Shown one piece after another: positions 20,119-31,626 of a stretch of DNA of 41,665 nt; within the stretch, counting starts at the first letter, position 1, and each line of letters opens with the position of its first letter. The notes under the pieces are model-generated. The model did not search any database and was not told the DNA's origin. It worked only from the letters and a program-made list of their open reading frames with translations. The translations under genes and the position numbers were made by a program. The DNA is taken from assembly GCA_001724265.1 (NCBI GenBank), contig MEDY01000274.1, positions 1-41,665 on the forward strand, written 5' to 3'. Origin of the DNA: Rhizaria sp. SCN 62-66. Lineage: Eukaryota > Rhizaria, unplaced.

Positions 20119-20577
20119 TCTCATCTGTTTGAAAGAGCGAACAAAATCCCAGACAAGATAGAACTCCATTTAGAGAAAGGTCAATGTCAATGCTTAACAT
20201 GCGCCGCGTCGTCTTATGGTCAGAGCATTCGGTAATTGCGTGAATATCTCTAGAACAATTAGCAATATGGCCAAATAACAACGATCTGTAAGCCGTGAGT
20301 GTTTCAGGTGGGCCAGGAATACCACAAATACACAACTTGACAATTACAAATCATGTCTCAACAAGATTCACTTTACGGGACTATGAATATCAACTATTGT
20401 ATTTTACAATAAGCTTTGGATAAAACAGCTACACTAAACATATTTCATTAGAGCAAATCATAGACACTAAAAACTAACATAAGACTATTGATTGTTGTCA
20501 TGACAAGACAGAAAGACAAAGAAACGGAAGCGATTCAATGGAACATCTGGGTGGGTAACACAGGGCGGCTAAACTTC
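20119..20577. other. AT-rich spacer between converging 3' ends
   Basis: The spacer lies between the stops of the 18859 gene and the LRRC23-like gene and should hold both 3' UTRs. No gene, repeat or structured element stood out. Confidence 0.5.
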
Positions 20578-21973
20578 TTACTCGTTGTTCTCATCGCCCT
20601 GCTCATCCCCCTCGCCGCCATCATTATAGTCACCAGCGCTGCCGCCGCCGTTGTTGTTATCGTCATCGCCGGCGTCCCCGGCGTCCTCATTCGCGCCGCC
20701 ATCGTTGTTGTTATCGCCGGAATTGTTCATGACGTCACCGTTCATGACGTCAGTGCCGTCCTCGTCCGGACCCAGCTCGTCGCCTTCGCCCCCGTCGTCG
20801 CCCTCCGCGGCAGCCAGCTCTTCTTCCAGCGCGCGCGCCTCGTCGCGCTCGCGCTGCTGCTGTGCCTCAAGCGCGGCTTCCTCGGCCTTGGCCTCGGCGC
20901 GGGCAACTTCCTCTTGCGCCAGCCGCGCGGCGGCGGTCTCGGCGCGCTCCTTGGCCACGGCGGCGGCGGCGGCGCGCTCAAGCCCAGTGACGACGCGCGC
21001 GTCCACGCGGCGCAGCTGCGGCAGGAGCAGGAGCAGGGCGAGGATGAGCTCGTCGGGCTCCTCGAAGCGCTTGTACAGCGCGCGGTTGCGCTGCAGGATC
21101 ACAGTCGCGAGGTTCGCCAGAGGGGCGAGGGCGGCGAACTCGGCGGTGGCGGAGAGCTTGTTGTTGCTGAGGTCGACGGACTCAAGCAGCGGCAGCTTCT
21201 GCAGACCGGCGATGGACACGAGGCGGTTGCTTGAGACGTTGAGGTGGCGCAGGTTGGGGAAAACCTCGATGCCAGCGAGCGAGCTGAGCTGGTTGAAGCT
21301 CAGGTCGAGCACTTCGACTGAAGGGAAAGACACGCCGGCAGCGCGGAGATCGGTCAGGGAAGTGATGTCGTTGCGGCTCAGGGTGAGGGCAAAGAGGGAC
21401 GGGGCAGAGAACCCGCCGGCGGCCAGCGACACGATTGAGTTGTCATCCGCCTAGACAAAATAATAGAATATAATAGAATACACGGGCGGTGAAATAAATG
21501 TCATTTAAGCCAAAAAGAAGATTAAATATGCATTACAACGCAATAACTTGATTGACCACTGTTGAAAGAATGAGACGTGAACCTTGTCGATATATCGCGT
21601 ATTAAGTGGCGCGTATTAAGTGGCATGTGGAGGTGATTGAAGTAGTGAGACATACCTGAAGGACCTGGAGTGCAGTGCAGTTATCAAGCGCAGGAAGCGT
21701 CGTGATACGATTATGCTGCATATTAACCGTGACAAGCTCGGGCAGCGCCGCAAGCGCGGACAGCGATCCCGAGAGCGAGTTCTGCGAGATATTGACGTGC
21801 TTCAAGTGGCGGAACGCAGGGAGGTCACCGTCGAGAGACTGGACACCGCGCGCGATCAAGTCAAGCCGCGTGAATGCGACGCCGAGCCCGTCGGCGGTCT
21901 TCTCGACCTGGGACAGGCCCGTCTTGATCACCGCGGTCGTCAATGGCGGCAGCATCGCGGCGGCCTTCTCTTC

Positions 21974-22004
<31 letters not shown>

Positions 22005-22279
22005 CGCTCTGAGGCGGCCTGCTTCACAGCGGCCTCAAGTTCAGCGGCGTCAGCCAGCGGCACGAGGGGCTCCTTGGCGGGCTTGGCCGGCGCGTGAGGC
22101 TCCTGGCCGTCGTCGTCGCCCTCGTCGCCTTCGTCGTCGTTGTAGTGCTCGGGACCGGGCTCGGGGAAAGCGTTGCCGTCGTGGTCGTTGTTGTCGCCTT
22201 CGTAGGGACCGGCGTTGTTGTTGTCGTACGCGGGGTCGTAGCCCATCGCGGGCGCGTCGTCGTCACCCTCGTAGCTCAT
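20578..22279 (-). CDS. LRRC23: LRRC23-like leucine-rich repeat protein (ciliary radial spoke)
   Basis: Exon 1 is 22279-21656 and exon 2 is 21450-20578 (TAA), giving 498 aa. The first 75 residues are acidic and Asn-rich. Residues about 111-155 read LPPLTTAVIKTGLSQVEKT then a GLGVAFTRLDL stretch, close to the pre-repeat segment of animal LRRC23. SDS22-like leucine-rich repeats follow to about residue 390, with units such as LKHVNISQNSLS, LVTVNMQHNRITTL, VEVLDLSFNQLSSL, LRHLNVSSNRLVSI and LESVDLSNNKLSA. After an LRR cap, a long Glu/Ala coiled coil and an acidic Asn/Asp/Gly-rich tail complete the protein. LRRC23 is known as a radial-spoke component needed for sperm motility in animals; a ciliary role here is inferred. 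It is divergent with the 23095 gene. Confidence 0.78.
21451..21655 (-). other. LRRC23-like intron, 205 nt
   Basis: On the minus strand it starts GTATGTCT and ends GTCTAG. It lies in phase 0 between LQVLQ and ADDNS, within a leucine-rich repeat. Confidence 0.8.
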
Positions 22280-23094
22280 GCTCAGGAGGACCTATCACAA
22301 CAGCGGCGACGGGAGCGGCTGGAGACTGTGTCTGCGTGTGTGTGCGTCGAGTGAGGTTGGGTGCTGTGGCCAGCGAGAGCGAAGCGGGTCACCAAGGACG
22401 TTGAAGAGGCGGGCTCAGAGAGACAAATGCGGCTGTGCAAGAAGTTAAGAGTTGGGAAAACCTATATCGAAGGCGAACCGAAACCAGAGACATAAGATAG
22501 AGGGACGGGAGTGAGGATTGGGTTTGAAAAGAGTCGGTGGAGCAGTGGCTTCCCAGCCCAGACGTTGATCAGTTTCCAGCCGGGTGAACGCACGATATGA
22601 AATACACAATTAAATGGGAAGATGCAATAAAGACGCACATGACATACTGTCGCGGTTGAATAGACAAATATGACGGAACCAGTGCGTGTGGAATCATTTT
22701 TTGGCAAGGCTCGACTCGGTTCAGAAACGGTCGGCTCACTTTTTTGCGAACCGCTCCTGCCCGTCCACCACCACCACCCACACAGTCAGCGAAGCAGAGT
22801 TTGGCACTTAAACGAGACGCAGCAGCCGCCAGTGTGGGTTGGGAGATGTATTATTAAACTGTTTTATGCGAAATGTTTGTGAGAACTCCTTGCTTTCTGT
22901 TTTCTTGCTTCTATGGCTTGCGTGACGGCGTATTTGCTTTGAGATTCAGTTGTGGACAAGGAAGGACCAGCAACCCGTCCCCCCTTTGTCTTTGCCGTCC
23001 AGCGCCCCTTAATCTTCACTCACGTTTTCCTTGTTCCGTTATCTTCTCCACCACAGGTCGCCGTTTCTCTCTCTGTGCACCCCCACGCTTTGGA
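22280..23094. promoter_or_regulatory. Divergent promoter region of LRRC23-like and 23095 genes
   Basis: The 815-bp spacer lies between two divergent starts. A good acceptor-like sequence (TTCTCCACCACAG, ending 23056) precedes the 23095 start, and a GTGAGA donor-like site lies at 22879-22884, so a 5'-UTR intron of about 178 nt is possible. If so, the ATG at 22873 would not be in frame with the protein. No core promoter element is certain. Confidence 0.4.
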
Positions 23095-26000
23095 ATGCAC
23101 ATGGACGGCGTCACCCCCCTTCGTGCTTGGGAGAAGCACAACAGTGGGGACGGTCCCGCGAGCGGCGCCTCTGCCGCTGCCTCGCGAGACCGCACACAGG
23201 CCCCGCCTCCCGGGCGGCGGTCTGCATGCACCCAGGTGTCTTCTCCCTTTCTTTCACCCCGTGTGTCCGCCCCGCCTTACCGGGGCGCTTCCCTGCTCTC
23301 TGCGCTCGCGCTGCTAGCCGTTCTTCTATGCTTCTCGAGCTCTTCTGTGCTCGCGACAGCACAAGAGCAGCCGCCGCAGCAGCAGCACCAGTTCGCGAAC
23401 CTTAACGCGCTGTATGACCTCGAGAGCGCCGCCCCTGCGCCCTGGGTTGCTACGATTGAGCGGTCCGCTCACGCTTCCGCCTTTGCAAGCGCTCACGCTG
23501 TTGGCTCCAGCTCTGGAGGTGCGAAGTGGGTCAGTCGCGACCAATTCACTGCCACTCCGCAGCCACAGGCCAAGCACAACAAGCGCAACGCCACGTCGCT
23601 CGGTGACGACGGCTCTAGCGACCCGGCTGCCCTGGCGGTGCTCTCGACCGTCTCAGCGCCGCCCGCGCTTGACCTGTCGACGCTGGCGATGCTCCAGGTG
23701 ACCGAGTCCGTGACGCACGCACAGGAGCTCACGATGCAGTGCTTTATGGAGCTCATTGTCGAGCCGCTTGCCGTGCTCGGCACGCCCGCGCTGGTGTCTA
23801 TCTTTATCAAGGTTCTTCGTAAGCTCTCCTTCCTCCTCATTGGCATGGCTCTGGCTCCAACTTTCGCCGAACCGATTCTGACCCCGATCGTCGAACGCCT
23901 CGCGCCGCTGCCCAAGACGGGCGGCGTCGGTAACTCCCTGGCGCCAATCCCCTACGATGGTTCCTCCGGTACCGGTGGTCAGCAGTACCCCGAACCGCTA
24001 GCAAACTCCCCCGGATACCTCAACGCTATGGAGCAGTCCCGGTCTGCCATGACGGCCAGTGACGCCGAGACCAAGGTTTTCGGGTCTAGCTCTTCCACGA
24101 TGTCGATGCCACCGAACCAGCACATGACTGACTCGGCGCTCTGGTCGCGACTCGACCGCGAACGCACCGGTACCGCCACGCACGAGCTCTTATCGGCCGA
24201 TCTACGGTCCATGGCACAGTGGGCCGAGCTGGCGCAGCCCAGGCTCTGGCCAGGGTTCGCAGGCTTCCTCTCACCGGCCGAGTGTGCGACGAACGTGCTT
24301 CTCGCGGTGCAGACCCGCGGCAAGCCCGGTATGGTAAAGACGGAGTGGCAGCGTGACCGCTTCGGAATCTTCACCCAAATGCGGCTGCGCGGCGCTGAGT
24401 TCGCGGGCGTGCGCAAGAACCGCATCAACTCGTCCAAGGAGCTGCAGAAGCGGTGGCCGCTGATGACGCTGCTGGATCTCCGGCACATGCAGAACGACTG
24501 GCAGCTGCTGCCGCTCGTGCTGTGGCGCATGCTCGACCCCACGGCGACCGGCGTGACGCAAGGGGACGCTGTGACGCGCGTGTTGCGGGACATCTGGGGT
24601 CGGCCTGACCCCGAAATGGAGGACCTAACCCCCGGTGCGAAGGCGCAAACGAGCAACTCCCTCTCCACAACGCCCGGGTTTGTGTTCGGCCGTGTGTATG
24701 AGGCGTGCATTGTGCGGCTGACGAAGCCCACGGTGAAGCGTCTCACCACCGCGTTCCAAGACCCCAAGTCGTCGTTTAACGGCATCGGACAGTCCTACTT
24801 TATCCGTAACTTCCAGGTACGTTTGTGTAATTTCACAAAAACAAAGATGTCTCGACACCTAATGAAATTCGGAGAAAGATGTCATGTAAATGCTTTAAAG
24901 CAAATGTTCATCTAATTTTTTATGATGTATTTTTATGTATGTATCCTTATTTATAGGAGTTTGTGCACGAGGCGCACCGCGTCAAGGCGATCTGCGCCGA
25001 GAAGCAGCGTCTCTCCGGTCTCGGCCTGCCCATGCCGGCCGGTCTGGCCTCTGTCGTGCCTCTGGGCGCCGACTCGGCGTCTCTGTGGCGCCGGTACGTC
25101 GCGTCCCCGCAGTGGGTGACCAAGCGCGGGACGGAAGTTAGGTCGCATGCCGGCGACCACGGTCTCCCCCCAACGATGAAGCCGGCTGACGCGGGCAGTC
25201 TCGTGAGCAGTGATGTCGCCGAGCGCACCAAGTTCCTGCCCAAGGCCTCGGTCGCCACGGCTCTCATTCTCGAGGCCGAGCCCGATGAGCACGTCACCAA
25301 GACGATCACGAACGCGGTTGCCAAGAAGCTTTACGAATGCACTGAACAGGAGGCCAAGAAGACCTTTGCCGCGCGCGCGCTGGTGATGGTCGCTGGTTTG
25401 ACGGATGAGGAAGCGAAGCGGGATAATGCGCAGTTGACGCGGACACAGTTTGACGTCTCGCCACACGCGCTCATCACTCTCGGCAAGGCTCTCCACCAGG
25501 TGCGTGGATATTTCGAAACAATATGAACCCAAACATTCACAGCTTAAACAAACAGACGCTTTTAATTCTGAATTATATTGAAAATTACTAAACCCGGTCT
25601 ATTTTTCGCATTCTCACCCTGATATTGCACATTTATTCTCGATCTTTGTTTTTGGTTCGCATCATAGGTGTGCCTGACGCGTGCCCTAGCCGGCACGATC
25701 CCGTCCGACTCTGAGATCTTCCTGCTCTGGGAGGTCTACACCGGTGGCGTCGACACCCTCATCGGCTCCATGACGCGCCAGTCCATCGAGGCCGGTCTCC
25801 GCCGTTTGCTCGAAAAGGCCGCCGCCAAGCACTCCCCTCTGGCGCGGCCGCAGCACAACGCCGTCCGCGCGTGTCTGGAAGCGCATATCCCGGGGGCCGC
25901 GGTCAACGCGCTGGCTACGCTCAAGCCGCACTCACGCGAGCCGGTGCTAGGGGCGCGGTATCGGGACCACGAGTGGTATCTGAAGCCCTCGCCCCCGGGC

Positions 26001-29000
26001 CCCAAGGGGCCAGGGGTGATTCACGAGCGCGTTGTCTTCACCGAGCTTGACACGGAAATTACGTTGCAGTCTGATGCCGACGCGGACTCCGACGCGGAGT
26101 CACTGCTTGAGGTCGACTCCGAGTCTGGGATGGACTTTGAGCTCTATTCCGAGTCAGAGTCGGAGTCAGAGTCTGGCTCTGGTTCTGGTTCTAATGCAAT
26201 CTCTATGTCTCGCGACATGTTCGCGGCGTCCCGCGCCCGTATCCAGGCCGCGACGGCTGCGAACCGCAAGCGTCTGGACAACGCGGCCCGCGTCGGCCTC
26301 GGCGTCGACTCGGCCAACTACTGGCAGCTCTTCCGCGGCGCCGCTGCGTTCAAGGGCGTCATCGACGCGCTCGGGCTCCTCTGCGCCGCGCCCGCGATGC
26401 CGCCCGCGGCCGCCGACGACAAGTGCCCCGCGCGGGCCGTCGCGCGCCCCGGCGAGAGCGCCGAGGACCGTGAGCGCCGTCTCAACCGCGCCCGCACCGA
26501 GCTACGTCAGGCCTTCACGCGCTTCGACCCGCGCGGCCAGGGCGCGCTGCCGCTGCGGCCCTTCACGTCGATGCTCGCGGCCGCGGTCACCGCTGCGGTG
26601 CATAACCCGCGGCTGTTCCCCGAGGTGCAGCAGCGGACGAAGCAGATCGGCAGTAAGGAGCTGCGCGTGCTCAAGGGCTGCATCAAGGAGCAGAGCCGCA
26701 CGCACGGCCAGGTGCTGTTTGCGCGGTACTTGCGTCTTGGTGACCCGCTCTCGCTGCCGCTGACGGGGCCCGGCTCCGGCGCCGCGGCGCTGGCGGCGCG
26801 CGACTTGACGTTCCCGCCCATGCGCATGGAGCCGCTGTGGTTCCGCCACACCGTCTGCGCGATCGCGCACAGCTGCGTCAACGCCATGGGGCTCGGCGAC
26901 GACGGACCGCAGGGGCTCACCGTGCAGCAGCTATTGCATTTGCTGTGGATGCGCACTCTGCGCGTGATGTCGGACATCAACCGCGCCAATGCGCGCGTGT
27001 TGGTCGCTAAAACGGCCCGCAAGCGCTTCACACGCGCTGCGCAGGAACTCTTGAAGATTCTCGCTCCCAAGTTCCTCTCGCAGCGCGCGGAAGTGCTCGA
27101 CGCTGCCGGCCGCTCCGCGCGCGGACTGCTTGCGTCGCAGTACATCGTCAGTCAGGACATGATCATGCGCCGTCACCCCGGTGCCATCGCGGCCGCAGCT
27201 TCCGCGCTCGCCACCGGCGCTATCTTGGACACGTTCACGAAGCGCAACCGTATGGCGCGTGCTTGGACGACGTATGATCCGTCGCGCACGTTCAAGCTGC
27301 AGCAGCCCGCGGTGGAATCAGCGCTGCACTCGAAGCTGGACCGGCCATGCACGCAGCGCATGAAGGCCGGCGAGGACGGGTTTGACATTGCGCGTGACCA
27401 GGCGTGCCAGTGCGCGCGCAAGCGTGTGCCTGCCGCGGCGCGCGAGATGCGCAATGATCTCGACCGTGATTCCAAGGGGTACATCTCGGCGGAGGATTAC
27501 TTCCTCTCGTACACCGATCCCGACGCGTTCGACATCAAGGCGAGTAAGCTGCTGCAAGAGTGCGCCGCCCGTGTCGCGCGCTCCGCCGACGACATCGCTG
27601 CCGAGTACAACGCGTTGGCCCCGATCACCCCGCGGTCGATCGAGATCAACTGGGAGAAGCGTATCCGCTCCTCTCAGTGCCAGGAGCCCGGTTGGCCGCA
27701 CATCGCCAAGTGCATGCTGCCGCGCGCGCCCAAGGACGCGCTGTCGGTCGCGCTGGATCTCGTCGCGCGCGACCCGTCGCACACGTCCAAGGCGGGCGTC
27801 AGCAGCGGCGGCGGCCGCGGGGGCCACGGCGGCGGCGTCGTCGTGTCGATGCCTGGCTTCAGCGCAAACCCGTACCTCATCCGTGACGGTTACGCCGCGC
27901 TGGCCGCGCAGTGCCGCGAGACGACTGATGTCCGGGCCGCCATCGCGCGCGACACGGCGGTGTGGAAGATCTTCGCCGAGGACCGCAGTGTTATTATTAA
28001 CACCGACGTCGAGCGTGTCATCTGCATGCGGCTCGCTAAGCTCGCTGGCCTCGAGGCCGCGGGCCCTGTGGTCAACTCGTTCCTCGCGCTGGGCGAGACG
28101 CTCAGTGCACGCGCGCGCAGTGGCGCCGTCCCGGACTCGGTGTCGTTCCTCGAGGCCGGCACCGAGCTCGCGGCCACCCACGTCGCCGCTGTGGACGCCT
28201 CGAGTACCACAGGCACCGAGTCCTTCACCGCGCACTCCGCGCAGTCCCCGGCCGCCGCCGCTGTCGCGACGCCAGTGCTCGCGTCGCTGGCGACGCTGAC
28301 CCCCGCGTTGCGCGCCACTGCCGCCTGCATCTCCCGCGGCGCGCGCGTGACGGCGAAGCAGGCGATTGTGCGCGTGGACCACTCCATCCGCGGGCCGGTC
28401 CGCGGGCGCATCGAGAGCCACGGCCAGCTGCAGGCGCTCGGCGACGGCCGCGTCACGCGCTGCGAGTTCGACTCGGCGCCACGCGCGCTGGACGAGACGA
28501 TCGACGAGCTCTTCACGCAGTGCGGTGCGCAGCCGACCAACGACGCGCGCCGTGTTATGCAGGCGTATACGGAGCCCGGGCAGGAGCCTGAGCAGGCGTC
28601 GGTCTCCGCGACCGTGCTCGAAGAGCGGTACAACGAGCAGGTCGAGCAGGCGCGTGCCGCCGTGCGCGCGCGCCGTGACGCCGCCGTCGCTGCGTACCAG
28701 AAGGCGTCGTACACGCCTAGTCACACCGCCCAGGTCGACGGCCGCGCGGTGCCTGTGGACACGCTCAAGGACGACGCACAGGCGCGCACGCTGGCGCTGG
28801 CGCAGTTCGAGGCCGTCGCCGAGTGCGCGCTCGATCTCACTCGCAAGGCCGCGAAGCAGGTTATCCACGGGATGGTGCTGCATGTCGAGGGCGTCGACGC
28901 GGTGCTGTCCGCAGCGTCCGCGTCCGACACGGGCAGCGGGTCATTCGCCGAAGAAGCGGCGTACATTACCACGCTTGCCGACGCTGTGGGCTTTGACGTG

Positions 29001-31196
29001 TCTTCGCCGTCGCTTGTCGAGGCGATGGCCCAGCGCGCGCGCGCCCCGCGGCCGCTGTTCACCAGCGGCGGCAAGCGCATTCTGGCCGTGGACATGCGCC
29101 ACGTCACCGCGCTCCCCTACGCGCTGGCCTCGGGCGCCAAGAGCATCATGCAGCGCTGCGAGCTCGCGACCAACACGCGCGTGCACCGGCTCTGGATGCG
29201 GTACGCGCCCGCCAAGTCGACCTGGGAGACGCGCATGCGGCTTCGCACTGCAGCGGCCGCCTCAGCGGGCTCCGCGGCGAGCACGATGTCGTGGCTGGCG
29301 GAGGCGGAGCGCAAGCTCGACGCGATGGCGAGCGCGGAGCACGGCCCCGCCGCTGATATCGACGAAGAGCGCGTGAAGTTCATCCCGCGCGATGTTGTCG
29401 AGGAGATGCTCACGCGCATGGTCGCCTCGGCTGCGAACCAACGGCTCGATACTGACGAAGACGATGCTGTCGCCGCCGCAGCCCGCAAGGAGCGCGCGCG
29501 TCAGGGTTATGCCTCGTTCCTCGAAGCCGGCGCCGGCCTTGGCTCCGAGTCTGATCCCAGCACCGCGACCGGCGCGCAGCACATGCCCGGCTACGCACTG
29601 TTCGCTCGGTGCGTGCGCAGCGGCATCCCGGCGGCTACGGACCGCGTTCTGGCGTATTTCCTGCCCAAGGGCGCGGTCAACGACGTCACCCAAACGCCCT
29701 CAGTGCGCGCGACGCTGCTCTCAGCCGCGCAGGCCGTCAGCAACACCACGGACGCACAGCTGCCGAACTCGCACCAGACGCAGCGTCTGCTTGACGCCGC
29801 GGCGCGCGCCGGCCGGATCGAGTACCGCGACTGGCTGCGGCGCCAACTGGGGCCGATGCACATCCCGCTTGACCCGCCGCACCCGTGGGGGCAGTCGTGC
29901 CCCAACTTGGCCGCCGTCTTCTCGGGCCCCGCCAACGACGCCGCGGCGGACCGCAGCGACGTATTGGCGTCGGCAGTGCTGTCGGCGGCCCGCTCGCTCG
30001 CCGCGCGATGCGACGCCAAGGTGAACTGGGGCGCGCTGTTCAACGAGATCATCCACCGGTCGCTGGAACCTTTGGGCGCGAGTACCGGCAAGCGTCCCTC
30101 CCCGTTCATGGACATGCAGTACCTGAACCCGCGGGAACCCTTGGATCCCAACGACAAGCACGCGTTCCGCGAGAACTCTGCACTGCACCGTGTCGTGCCC
30201 CCCGAGCCCGTGGACCTGATCGCTACCACAGCGCGTTGGGCCACGGCTGACCCCATCCGTGCGGCCGCCGTCGATGCCGCGGTCGACAACCCTCCTGGCG
30301 GCATGCCCTCTGTCACGGGTGCACTGGGTGTGTCACTGTTGAGCGTGAGCGAAGTGCGCGCGGCGTCGGTCGACGGCGCGGCCGCGGCGACTCTGCTGGG
30401 TCTCCGCAACGGCGCCGCGCCCGCCGCACCGGGCACCACGGTGTTCGCCGAAATGTCCTCCACAGTCAGCGCGAGCGCCGCCGCGGCCATGAGCGCGGCG
30501 CCGCCGCTGCCCGCCGTGGACAACGACATGGGTCCACTTGTTGCCCGCGTGTCGCAGGTCATGGGAGACGCTGCGTCGGCCGGTCTGGCTGCGGGGCTCC
30601 AGGCGTCGCTGCCGGATAACCTCGTCAAGGTGACAAATAACACCGTCTCACGTGTGACCGCACGTAAACTGCTCAAGTCGCTCACGGTCTCGCTGACCGA
30701 CTCGCTGACGGCGACGCTGCTGCTCGCGATCTCGCGCCCGCTCGTGCACCACACCACTCGCATGCTGACCCACGCGCTCACGCCGGCGATCATGTACCCG
30801 GCCACGTCGATCATCGCGCGCGCGCTGACGCACAACCCGCGCGGCGACTACTACTGCTGGTACTGCGCGACGACGGGGCAGACTGCGCCCGCGCCCGGGC
30901 AGCAGGGCGTGCCGCTGTATTGCGACTATTGCCAGCGTGCGCAGGAGTACAACTACAACATCGACTATTACGCGCAGTATTTTGCGCGGCACTACACGAG
31001 CTATTATGCGGAGTTCTACTCGAATGGCGCGGGCATGGAGGATATGATCCGGCTCAGGGACCCGATTCTGGAGGAAATTCTCAACATCTCTGGTTCGGAC
31101 CCTGTTATCGTGCAAAAGCAGCTCTACGGCAAGAACGAGACCAGCAACGGCAGCACTGCGCCGGTGCCGGACGTGCAGGGCGGCGGCCAGAGTTGA
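23095..31196 (+). CDS. Giant membrane-anchored or secreted protein with EF-hand-like loops and a Cys/Tyr-rich C-terminus
   Basis: Three exons (23095-24816, 24957-25499, 25668-31196; all phase 0) give 2597 aa ending in TGA. A hydrophobic segment at residues 65-88 (SLLSALALLAVLLCF) would act as a late signal sequence or signal anchor. A second hydrophobic stretch follows near LSFLLIGMALAPTF. One EF-hand-like loop has good ligands, DRDSKGYISAED at residues 1354-1365; others (DRERTGTATHE, DPTATGVTQGDA, DPRGQGALPL) are degenerate. An acidic Ser/Glu run lies near 26140-26200. The C-terminus has LTDSLTATLLLAI-like helices, two CxxC pairs (C2485/C2488 and C2507/C2510) and then a Tyr-rich stretch with about ten Tyr in under 30 residues. 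From memory, a similar ending occurs in uncharacterised proteins of other protists and insects, so this may be a conserved family of unknown function. The upstream frame is open to 22873, so the start is uncertain. Confidence 0.8.
24817..24956 (+). other. Intron 1 of the 23095 gene, 140 nt
   Basis: It starts GTACGTTT and ends ATTTATAG, is AT-rich and lies in phase 0 between NFQ and EFVHEAH. Confidence 0.85.
25500..25667 (+). other. Intron 2 of the 23095 gene, 168 nt
   Basis: It starts GTGCGTGG and ends ATCATAG, is AT-rich and lies in phase 0 between LHQ and VCLTRAL. Confidence 0.85.
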
Positions 31197-31626
31197 GGTA
31201 TGTTAAGATAAGGATAGGAAGGATGACTAAGGCTGCAGCTTGATGTTGCATGATGCAAGGAAGGTGGTTGGTGTGAGCTGCTGCTGATGTTGATGTTGTC
31301 GCGTGTTTGCGAAAGGATAAATGCGGGGCCAGTTGGACGGCCGCTGCTTGGTAGTTGCTCTCACAATGAGTTAAATCTAAATCACATATAGTAATAAAAA
31401 TAAGCAAATCTTTATTTCAAACAATACTCACTGTTTATCGTGCTGTTTTTTTGAGATGACTTACTGGCTGATAGAGGTGTGACTGGCAGCTGGTCACCGA
31501 ATTGTTTTTCAAGTTGCAGAACCAGAGAGGACACGACTGGGTCTTTAAAAACGACCGAATACCGCAAAGCTGAATCATCAGAAAATCGAAAGAGGCTTTT
31601 TTGTGGAACTATTGGACGCATCGAAT
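31197..31626. other. Spacer between the 23095 gene and the F-BAR gene
   Basis: The 430-bp spacer lies between two tandem plus-strand genes. AATAAA at 31393-31398 is a candidate poly(A) signal about 200 nt after the stop. The remainder should include the F-BAR promoter; no core element is clear. Confidence 0.45.

Noticed and set aside
22873-23094. Upstream in-frame extension of the 23095 protein from ATG 22873
   Set aside because: The stretch has spacer-like composition and a strong acceptor-like site at 23056, so it is more likely 5' UTR. The true start remains uncertain.
29591-30835. Long minus-strand open frame (414 codons) opposite the 23095 gene
   Set aside because: GC-rich codon bias leaves the opposite strand open. 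The plus-strand product is continuous, spliced and has recognisable segments.
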